A stretch of DNA of 56,081 bases from Chlamydomonas sphaeroides (lineage: Eukaryota > Chlorophyta > Chlorophyceae > Chlamydomonadales > Chlamydomonadaceae), in the NCBI GenBank assembly GCA_001662425.1, contig BDDC01000538.1, positions 1 to 56,081 on the forward strand. The letters are read 5' to 3'. Shown here piece by piece: positions 11,486 through 20,755 of this stretch (position 1 is the first letter of the stretch; every line of letters begins with the position of its first letter). A model generated the notes under the pieces. That model was not told the origin of the DNA, did not search any database, and saw nothing but the letters and a program-made list of their open reading frames with translations. A program made the translations under genes and the position numbers.

Positions 11486-14311
11486 NNNNNNNNNNNNNNN
11501 NNNNNNNNNNNNNNNNNNNNNNNNNNNNNNNNNNNNNNNNNNNNNNNNNNNNNNNNNNNNNNNNNNNNNNNNNNNNNNNNNNNNNNNNNNNNNNNNNNNN
11601 NNNNNNNNNNNNNNNNNNNNNNNNNNNNNNNNNNNNNNNNNNNNNNNNNNNNNNNNNNNNNNNNNNNNNNNNNNNNNNNNNNNNNNNNNNNNNNNNNNNN
11701 NNNNNNNNNNNNNNNNNNNNNNNNNNNNNNNNNNNNNNNNNNNNNNNNNNNNNNNNNNNNNNNNNNNNNNNNNNNNNNNNNNNNNNNNNNNNNNNNNNNN
11801 NNNNNNNGCAGGTACGCCGCCTCGTACCCCGCGCCCTGCGCCCAGGGCTGCAACCAAAGCTGAAACACGGGCGCGTCCACCTCCTGATGGATGGTGGTCG
11901 GGGCAGTAGGGTGGCGGCGGGCGGGCAGCAGCAGGCGGCCGTTGCTGGGCTGGGGGGCCGCCGGTCTTGGAAGTCGGTCGGCCGTGCGCCTAGGCACCCT
12001 GCCCTCAAACGCCCGCCGTACGGCAGGTGCACACTGCCCTACCTGTAGGCAGATGATGTCGGCGTCGTACCCGGCCAGCTCCTGGACGAACGAGGGCGGC
12101 AGGTGGGTTCCAGCCCTTGGCGGCGCAGGCCGAGGCGCAATGCTGCCGTCCGGCCAGCAAAACGTGGAACCCTCCCCCCGTTCGGGCTCCCGATCGCGCT
12201 TCTTTGCCACCTTGAGCAACGCCGCGCCGATTCCACCACACCCGCAGATGCGGTATTGCGGTGCACGCGCGCCAGCTCCGTCCCTCTCTGCCTCCCTCCC
12301 TCTCTGCCTTCCTGCCTCCCTCCTTCCCCAGTGCTGCGCCGCACCTCCAGCAGCGCCGGCCCCCGGCGCTCCATGCGGCAGTGGCGCGGCACCGCCCGCC
12401 GGGGCGCGCCGGAGCTGCGGCAGGGCGCAGCGGGAGCGGCCATACGGGCCCCACATGGCAGCAAGGGGCGAGCGAGGCGCGCACAGTAGCAAGGCGCACC
12501 ACAGACCTAGAACTCACCCGGCATCCGGCCACAGCCCGCCCACGTGCGGCACGGGTGCTGCCCCCAGAGCCGCACCCCACGGCGCCGCCGGCTGCCGTGA
12601 GCAAGCACGTACAGTGTGGTGAGCGCTGCGGTGTTGCCGAGGATGTTGTACGACACGATCCGTACGGAACCAACCGCCGCCACAGCAGCAGCCTCCGTAG
12701 CCGCTGCCCGGCTGCCCGGGCCAGGGTCGGGCCCTGGACCAGCAGCAGCGGACTCCTCGCGCGAGGCACCACAAGCGGCTGCCCCGACCCCGACCTGCTC
12801 TACCTCCAGCCTGCTGCCCGGCGTGGCCCGGGGCCTGCCGGTGTGGTCGGGCAGGTCTCGAAACGACCCAAGGGTCGGCTCCCACCAGCCCAGCGGAGGG
12901 GCCTCGGGACCGAGCACCACGGGTCCGCCGCCGTCGGGGCCTAGCGCCGGCGGCACCCAGGGCCGCGCTGGCGCACGGCGCCGCGGGGCGGCTCGGACCT
13001 CGAGCCTCGCCCCCGGCTCCAGGGCGGCTGCTGCCGCTGCCTGCCGCTCCCCGTCCGCCGCAGCGCCAGGCTCAGCAGGCGTTACGGCAGCAGCAATAGC
13101 CAGAGCAGCGCCCAAGTCATCTGCGCCACCGGTGCCGCCGGCGCCGTCGTATGCCGCCTTGCGACGCTTGGCAGGCCGGGCGCCTGGCCGACAGGCAATG
13201 CAAGCGGGACAAGGCCCACTGTCAGGGCGATCGTGCTCACGGCAACGGGCGCCACCGGGCGGCCGTCACCGCACAGGCGCGCCTTGCTTGCCTCGCGCCC
13301 GCGCTGGCCCCACGCCGCCGCAGCCCCACAGTGCTTCCGCCAGCCCCCTCACCGCAGAGGGGCCATGCTCCCACCCCGCCAAGCGCCTCCAGCTGCTGCT
13401 GCTGCTGCCACTGCTGCTCCACGTCGAAGGGCGCGGGGTCGAGCAGCCGTCGCGCCGCAGCGCACGCCACCAGCCAGTCGTCCGCCACCAACCGCGGGCG
13501 GCCGGGCTCCGACCATGCCGCCACCGCAGGCGGCAGCGGCGCACGCTCGGCAGCGAGCCGCGTCGCGATGACGCCGGCAGCGCCGCGCCCGCGGCTGACG
13601 CTGCCGGCGCCGCTGCTGGTGGTGCCAGAGCTGGCGGCGCTGCTGTTGTGGGCGCCGCGTGGCGACGCGGGTGGTGGTGGCCCGGCGCTTAACGACTGCG
13701 GGCCGCCGCCTCTGCCGCCGTCGCTGTCGCCGCCACTGGCCGTGGAGGTGATAGGGGCCCCTGCTGCCGGTGATGGCGGCGTCAGGGAAGGGGAGACCGC
13801 CGCCGCTGCGAACTGGAGCCGCTTCCTCAGCAGCTGGGCTTGGGGCGACGTGGAGTCGTAGTGGTCGGGTCCGCCCACCACAGCCAGCAGTGTGCCGGGA
13901 GGTGGCTCGTCGGCACGGTCCTGCGGCGTTGCGGGAGTGGCGATGGCAGAACAACCTCAGAGCCAGGGCGCAGAGGAACCACGGCCGGTGCGGACCACTG
14001 CGCGCAGCTGGGGAGCTCCGGACCCGCCTGCCTTGGGCATCCCGACCCTTCCCGACCCACCTGCGACAGGCGCAGCCCCAGCCGCGACAGGTCGCGCTGC
14101 CAGATGCGAGCGCGAGCGGCTGCAGCCGGCACGCTGCTGTGCAGGAGCACCTGCGGTCGCGGTCACCGAGCGATGGCTCGGCGCGATGGCGTGACGCGGG
14201 ATTACGTCGCGTGACGTTGCGCACCTGCAGCACGAAGGACGGCAGCGGTACGCTGACTTCGCTGCTAGTTGTACTTGCAGCAGCTGGCTTGGAGCGGCCT
14301 CCCGTCAACAT
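8343..14311 (-). CDS. BRCT domain fused to EEP (CCR4/Angel/nocturnin-like) nuclease
   Basis: Start ATG is at 14311. Exon 1 (14311-14225), exon 2 (14150-14061) and exon 3 (13920-13275) join in phase to give a BRCT domain: PSFVLQ, then RARIWQRDLSRLGLRLSQ, then GTLLAVVGG, a low-complexity insert, and RLVADDWLVACAAARRLLD with the conserved BRCT Trp. Exon 4 (from 13183) adds a basic patch AKRRK and leads into the EEP domain. Its motifs are SYNILGN (about 12650), GYDADIICLQ (12080-12050) joined to EVDAP (about 11887), the N gap, ATDGLALLLRRR (about 10800), GCTHIWWNP (about 10240), LLLAGDWNST (about 9740), CLDYVWAS (about 8725) and WPSDHLALGVEL (about 8440). All metal and catalytic motifs of the EEP fold are therefore present. 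Known CCR4/Angel/nocturnin proteins are RNA deadenylases or phosphatases; EEP members such as TDP2 act on DNA. Substrate unknown. The exons around 12613-12360 are uncertain and part of the domain is lost in the gap. Confidence 0.75.
11451..11485. repeat. Poly-C run of 35 bases bordering an assembly gap
   Basis: An unbroken C homopolymer runs directly into the N block, inside an intron of the BRCT-EEP gene. On the coding (minus) strand it is poly-G. Confidence 0.9.
11486..11807. other. Assembly gap (322 N)
   Basis: Unknown sequence. It removes the EEP region just after GAGYEAAYL, where family members carry the next conserved block, so at least part of one exon of the BRCT-EEP gene is probably missing. 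Confidence 0.95.
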
Positions 14312-15514
14312 TATTGCGTGCAGTTGCCCATGTGCGGCTGCCCAGACGGTTATGGCTTGGCAGCTCCAAGTATCTGCTCGGACGGGCTGTGGGCTATGTG
14401 ATATGCGGCACTAGCGCTCCGTGCATTGCCGGTTCCATTGAGGCCCAACCATGTGACAGCTGCGACAGGCTGCGACTTCCTCGAGCCCATCCCAGCGTAC
14501 GAGGATCACACGCAAAGCGCACTTCCCTAGGGCATGCCCGGGCTGTGGCTGCAGGGCGTGGCCAAGTCTGAGTGATCAGTGAGCCAAGTGTTGCAGTGTT
14601 GGTTAGTCACTCACCGCGGTCCCCCACTGCCCGCTACCGCCGCCAGCCTGCATCCGTCGCGCGCCTCGCCCAACGCTCCCTGCTGCCCACACACAAGCAA
14701 AACACACCAAAACTCCCACCAGCCTCTGCAGCCTCGTCCAGCCCTGGCAGGCGACGGCGCGCGCAGCCGCCCGTGCGCGCGGATCCGCCCGTCACAGCCC
14801 GTCCGCCCTCCCGCAGCGGACCCTGCCCAAGCACCCCGCCATGTGTTTATCATGCGCCTCGCACTCGCACTCGCACTCGCACTCGCACTCGCACTCGCAC
14901 TCGCACGAGCACTCGCACTCGCACGAGCACTCGCACTCGCACGAGCACTCGCACGAGCACTCGCACTCGCACGAGCACTCGCACTCGCACGAGCATGCGT
15001 GCATGGACTATGTGTTATAGCGCACCATGTAGCGCCGTATGCAGCTGGATCGTTGCATGCGTGCCGCTAGCTGTCGCGTGCCCCGCGCCGTGCCGATGGG
15101 GGCAGGGCATCGGCCCGGTCGACGCGCGCTCGACCCCTCGGCACACATACACACGCACACGCCACGGCATGGGGCCGCGGCGCTGCTTATTCCCACGCAG
15201 CCTATGGCCAAAGCCACAACCACAACCCTAGCCCAAGGTGCTGCCGCCAACCTAGCAGCCGAGCACCGCGCGCTAGCACGGCGTGCGCAAGCCGTTTGCG
15301 GCGGCCCACGCGGCGAATCGCGCCCAGTGTCGTACGGCATGTCTGCTGCCGCCTCCGCCTCGCGCAGGCAAATTAGTATGGTCCGTAAGTCACGTGCAGC
15401 TGTGCGCCTGCCGCCAATTCTGGCTATGTCAACGAATGATGCGACCAACCTTTACCAACCACTAGCACTACGACCCAACACCAACCATCACCATGAAGCA
15501 AGCCCCCAGCCGCG
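14312..15514. other. Intergenic region between the BRCT-EEP gene and the phosphoesterase
   Basis: Both neighbours are on the minus strand, so this holds the promoter of the BRCT-EEP gene and the 3' UTR of the phosphoesterase. Apart from the hexamer array at 14861-14994 I see nothing definable, and open frames here are chance frames. Confidence 0.5.
14861..14994. repeat. Hexamer microsatellite array (GCACTC/GCACGA)
   Basis: About 22 head-to-tail hexamers. The first seven are GCACTC. After that GCACGA units alternate irregularly with one or two GCACTC units, which shows higher-order duplication. Because the unit is six bases, all frames through it are open and give spurious two-residue repeat proteins. 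Confidence 0.95.
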
Positions 15515-18500
15515 CTACACAGCCAGCGGCACCCCGGCTGGCGGCCCAAACACCACCGGCCGCACCGCCGCAGCCGTAGCCGCGGGCACCCCCTCTGCAA
15601 CTGACGCCAGCGCCAGCGCTGCTGCACTCGCCGCTGCGCCGTCGCTCGGACGCTGCTTCGTTGCTGATGCCATGCTGCTGTCAGCGGCCGCGGGGGCGCC
15701 TGCCGGTAGCGCCTTCGCGAGCGACGCCGCGGCGGCCGCGGTGGGCGGCGGCGGTGGGCGCAGCAGGCAGCGCCAGGCCGGGTCGTAGCCCGCCGCGGGC
15801 TGCGGCTGCGACCCAAACTGGTTGCTCTGCAGCAGTACGCCACCCTGCGGACGGCGATCCCAGGGACGGGGCAGGCTGACGTCAGGCGTTAGGCTGTCGG
15901 CGATGGACCGGCCGGCCCAGCGACGGGTCCTCGCGCAGCCACGCGAGAGGACAGCAAAGCAGCGCGTCGACGCCAGCAGCCCACACTGCACGCCCTCGGT
16001 CGGCCCCTGCCCTGGCTCACCGGCAGCTGCAACGAGAAGTTATGGTGCGTATGGCCGCAGAACCAGTAGGCCGCGGGGCTGTCCTGCCCTCCCCGCTGCT
16101 GCGCGCCCTCCTGCGCGGCCTCCATCGCGCCCTGCTGCTGCCGCCCGAGGCGCTGCCCCAGGCGCTCCAGGAAAGGCGTCAGGTCGGAGCCGTAGGCGTG
16201 CGTCGAGGGGTGGCCCGCGAAGCGAGGGTGGGACGTGCCTGGGGGCCAGCGGCGAGAGGGAGAGGACACGCGTGACGACATGCCGACGGCAAGGAAGCAA
16301 CGTGTCACAGCGGCTACAACAGCGCCCCAATGGGGGCCGGCCCGTCTCGCTCCTCCCGTCTTGTCCTATTGGACCGAACCCTTCCCGGCCGGCAGCTGCC
16401 CCTCACCCTGCAGCGAGGGCGCGTGGTGCGTTAGCACCACCGGCAGCAGCCCGCGGGCCGCCGCGTCCGCGGCCGCCGCCTCTATGAAGGCCAGCGAGGC
16501 GGCGTGTAGGGCGTTGGTGTCGGCGGGGCTAAGCGGCGGCGCGCCGGGCTGGGGCCCCGAGGGGATGAGCCGGTAGTCCAGCGAGGTGGCGGCGATGAAC
16601 TCGCGCACCGTGGCCGGGGGCAGCGGAGACGAAGGCCGCGCGGCGGGCTGCGGCGGCGGCGGCGGCGGCTGCGACGGTAGTGGCGGCAGCGGCTGGGGCT
16701 GGGCGGCGGCGGTGGGAGCCGGCAGAGCTGCGGCCGGCGGCGCGGCCTTGGCCGCACGGGTGGCCGTCGCGCTGCCGTCGTTGCCGCTGTCGGTGTCGCT
16801 GCTGCTGCTGCCGCCCTCGCTGCCGCCGCCGCTCGAGCTGCTGTCGCTGCCGCTGCCGCTGGAGCTGCCGCTGCTGGAGCCCGAAGCCGAGCCGCTGAGG
16901 CCCGAGCCGCTCGCGTCGTTAGCAGTGGCGCGGCCGCTGCTGCTGGCGCCGCTGCCCTCGCCGCCGCTCGCAATGGCGCCAGCCGACACCACCGCCGCCG
17001 CCGCGGGCGCCGGCACCGGCGCCGGCACCCGGAACCCGAAGACTGAGGGGCACGGCGCGTCCGGCGGCAGCGCCGACAGCGACAGCGTGCGCCTCAGATG
17101 GTGCCGGCGGTGGCCGTGGTGGCTGTGGTGCCGCCGCCGCCGGCCCGGGCAGCCGGGCTGGCGGCAGCAGGCAACGGCGGCCGCCGCGGCGCCTGCAGCA
17201 CAGCTTGGCCGCCCCGCTGCGGAGCCCAGCGAGTCCATGGCGCCCATGGTGCCCGAGGGGCCGGCGCTAGTGGTCACGCCGCTGCTGTCGCCGCCAGGCG
17301 GGCACATGCAGGCGATGGGCGGCGGCGCCGAGGAGGCGCTGGCGGGGCAGGCCAGCGGATGCGCCATGGAGGCGCGGCGCAGGCCCCGCGGCACAAAGGG
17401 CGACGGCGGCGTGGGCGTCGGCCGCCGCCAGCCGGAGGGCGGCGCGCCGGCCGTGAAGGAGATGGGCGCAGAGGCGCGCTGCGGCTCGGCGGCAGCCGCA
17501 GCCGAGGGCACGGGCGTCGCAGCAGGCGGCGCCGCAGGCTCGCTGGCGGCGACCGCAATGGGCCGAGCCGCAGCCGCCGGCTGGGGCACGGACGCGGGCG
17601 CCGGCGCGGGCGAGGCCGAGGGCGCGACCTGCTGCTGCTGCTCGGTCTCCTCGGCCGGCAGCGGCAGCGGCGTGTCGGGCAGGTGGCTCCACAGCGTGGC
17701 GCCGATGAAGGCCAGGCCGGCGCCGGGCGGCTCGTAGGTGCCGTTCTGCAGGAACACCACGTTGGGGTGCGCCGCCGCCACGGCCGCGATGAGGGCCTCG
17801 GTCTGCGCCATGGTGCGCAGCGGGGCGCCCGGCAGCCGGCCCGAGCCTGAGCCGGAGGCGGCCCGGGGTAGAGGCGCGTCGTCGGCTGCTAAAGGGGCCT
17901 GGTCGGCCACGGCGGCGGCCTCGGCGCCAGGCTGAACGCTGCTGTGGCGGGGCCGGCGGCGGACCTGCTCCTGCGCTTGGGGCTGGGCCTGGACCTGGGC
18001 CTGGCTGTGGTGGCCGTGGCCGTGGTGCCGGTGGTGGTGGTGGTGATGGTGGTGGCCGTGGCCGTGGCTGTGGCGGTTGCGGTACTCGTTGTTGCCTGCC
18101 AGCAGCAGCACGGTGGGGAAGCGGGCGGCCGCTGCGCCCACGAACTCGGCGTAGGCGGGCGAGGCGGGGTCGCCGATGTCGCCCAGCAGGCACAGCACTG
18201 CGCGGGCGGGGCGGGGCAGCAGGCAGGAGGGGCGTTGGTGAGGCGAGCAGACGGGGCAGCTGAAGAGGGCAGCGCGAGCCGCATGGGCAGCCAGCCTAGT
18301 TTCGAGACCAGGACGGCTAGGGCCGGCTCTACTGCGCTGCCCGCACTAAGCGACGTTCCTCGGAGCGACCGCCAGTCGTAGCCTCGTGTCCTTCGCAGCG
18401 GATCAGTGGCGTGCTGGGCCTCCGCAACATACGGTACAGGCAGCGCGCTGGCCCTCTCCTTCCCTTTACTCACCGTCCGCGGTGAGACTCGGGTCCAGGA

Positions 18501-18837
18501 CCTGGTCTAGCCCCAGAGGCCTCGCCTCCAGGTGCAGGTCTGACACCACCGCCACTGCCACGGGCCGGCGACAGGATCCGGCGACGCCGTCAGACGCCGC
18601 CGTGGCACTGTCAGGGGTATGCGCAGCGGCGGTTGAGGTCGCTGACGCTTGCGCCGGCGAGGGGAGGGCAGGGCCAGCGGCGGCGGCCTTGGCGGCGGTG
18701 AGGGCTGGTGGCGTCAGCGACGTGTGCCGGCCACTGGCGGCGGGGCGGTGGCTAAGGTCCTGATCCCGTTGCGGGGCCTCGTCAGCTGAGCTGCCTGGCG
18801 GCGAAGGCGGCAAGCGTGGGTCGCCGTCGCTTGCCAT
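15515..18837 (-). CDS. Calcineurin-like metallophosphoesterase with large disordered inserts
   Basis: Four exons join in phase: 18837-18474, 18197-16407, 16238-16021 and 15844-15515, giving about 900 residues. Metal-binding motifs of the family are all visible: SDLHLE (exon 1), LLGDIGDP and LLAGNNEYRN (start of exon 2), VVLTHHAPS (end of exon 2), FCGHTHHN (exon 3). Conserved filler such as FIGATLWSHLP and GTSHPRFAGHP supports a genuine catalytic domain, and exon 4 begins with the strand-like VLLQSNQFG and a YDP motif. The usual GNHE block reads GNNE. Directly after it comes a run of about 20 residues that is mostly His with some Gly and Arg, and a Ser/Gly/Pro/Ala-rich linker of about 300 residues separates TLWS from THH. 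These inserts lie within the fold. No signal peptide or membrane helix is seen. Specific substrate unknown. Confidence 0.85.
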
Positions 18838-19876
18838 GGGCTAGGAGCCTGCGGGCGGGTTTGCGAGGAAGAAAACGGTACGGATGTGAGGGGGGCAGGT
18901 CGAAGCTGGACACGATAATTTGTAGCGATGGATCACATGCAGGCGGCTCGGATGTTCGAGGTCAGCGCCGGAGCAGTCGCTGGAAGGTGGTCGCGCGCAG
19001 GTGCGGATGACGCTCGGACATTCCACATATGCCAGCATCGCTGCAGCTGGCCAGCTTGCCGGCATATACATCAATTATATCCTAAGTTGCTAGGCGCAGC
19101 GCGGTCGCCAGCTCACCCGCTGGGCAGGGAATGGTCGTTCGAGGTGTTTCTGTTTCAGCAGCGTTTCGCAGCGCAAAGATGCGCTACCAAGTGGCTAGGT
19201 GTGCGTGGCGTGCAGCGAGTAAGGAAGTGCCGCCAAAACAAATGAGGATGAGCCCAGGCCAGGAGCCCCAGGCCGCGTTGCCGTTCGGCCTCGTCTAGAA
19301 CTCGCGCGCTTCACATCCAAGAGCTCCATTGGTGCTGTTGAACGCCCATTCTGCACCAGTAGGCGCGCACCCTCGGTTCTGGGCCCAGGCCAACGTGCAA
19401 CACCCGCTGAGGCCGCGACGCTCGTGACGCCGACTGGTGCCTCGCCTCACGCCGCGTCCATGCCGAGAGTGCTGTAGTTGTTTAGGCAGGCGTCAGCGAC
19501 GTAAGGCGACTGCAGGGCTGCGATGCGATGGACAAGTAAAGAGTCGCGACCACTGGGCGAAGTCGAGCGGTCGTTTGCACAGAGAAGCGCCAAGCCCCGA
19601 CCGCGAGCTCAGCAATCATATGGATATAGTTTTGAGATTGTACCCGGCTCACTGCGGCTCCAGAGCTCTGTCATAACTTGGTCGTCCGATGATAGTCGCG
19701 AACAGAGAGCAGCACCGCCCGTGTGCTACTATACAGAGGTGCAACCGTGAGCATCGACACGCATCTTCACACAGCTAGCGCAATTATGGCCGCCGAGCCT
19801 TCGCGACAAAGTTCGGGCTAGGCTTGTGCAGCGCTAGCTCTCTGTTGCCTCACAGCCCTTACATCAACATTTAGCT
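18838..19876. promoter_or_regulatory. Divergent promoter region, phosphoesterase / DEAD-box helicase
   Basis: The two flanking genes start at 18837 (-) and 19877 (+), so this 1.04-kb stretch must contain both promoters and 5' UTRs. It is clearly less GC-rich than the genes, with an AT-rich patch at 19068-19092. No specific binding site can be named. Confidence 0.5.
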
Positions 19877-20710
19877 ATGGGGGACTTTAATCCGGGCTTC
19901 TCCTTCGATATTGGCGACGATGCCGGAGCCGCCGCCCAGCCGACGTGGGAGTTTGCTGGTGCGTCTTCGGTCCCTGTGGCACGCTGATTGTTAAGCGGCC
20001 CGGCGCCGTCGCCGGCCAGCCGTGTGCTCGCCGCAAACCCTGCCGCACGCTACCGGGATGTTGGGGAGTTGCCGTTTACCCCGGCCCCACGACCACCCGT
20101 GCCGGGACACCCAGCCCTTCCTCTGGCTCCGGCGAGCGAGGCTCACTATACCTAACCTGTTGCGCTTGGTGTCCGTATCAATTGTCGGACCACAGGCGCG
20201 ATCAAGCAAGCACAGCTCGAGCCCGTCAGTGGCACCAGCATAGACCACAAGATCTCGCAGCGCCTCAAGCAGCAGCACCAACAGGCGCAGAAGCAGCAGG
20301 CCGTCAAGGCGGGAGCCAAGGGCAAGCAGGCGCCCGTGAATGGCAAGCGGAGCCGCTCGCAGCGGGGCGAGGAGGACGAGGACGACGACGATGACGAGGA
20401 GGAGGAGGAGGACGAGGACGCTCCCCTGCCGGGTAGGGCCCATGCGCGGCCCAGGGGGTAGGCAGGGGCTAGATGCCACCACTCGCCAGTGCCCCACGCT
20501 CGCTGGGGGTCTGACGGCGACCATCCGCCACCGCTGGGGCACGTCTGCTGCGGCCCCAGCACTGGCATGGGTGTAGGGGGCTGCTTCGCGGGCACTGGTG
20601 AACCTGCACGTGTGTTCGTCTATAAGTTGACGTAACACGCCACGTGTGTCTTTAGACTTAAGTATAAGTATAATAGTAAGGCAAAACCAACAGAAGGGAG
20701 AATGGTGCGC

Positions 20711-20755
<45 letters not shown>

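Noticed and set aside
10339..12492. 717-residue minus-strand open frame read through the N gap
   Set aside because: It passes through Ns and introns. Only three segments (ELAGYDADIICLQ, EVDAPVFQLWLQPW and ATDGLALLLRRR) are real EEP exons; the rest is intronic or unknown.
14861..14994. CRISPR-like array
   Set aside because: The units are contiguous six-base repeats without spacers, and the genome is eukaryotic.
14792..15004. Small protein of alternating Cys-Glu repeats
   Set aside because: It is only the translation of the GCACTC/GCACGA hexamer array. Every frame across it is open.
15039..15788. 249-residue plus-strand frame
   Set aside because: Its 3' half is antisense to the well-supported last phosphoesterase exon and it has no family motif.
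18005..18070. His-rich stretch as a separate metal-binding peptide gene
   Set aside because: It is in frame inside the phosphoesterase exon, directly after the GNNEYRN motif, with no start or stop of its own.
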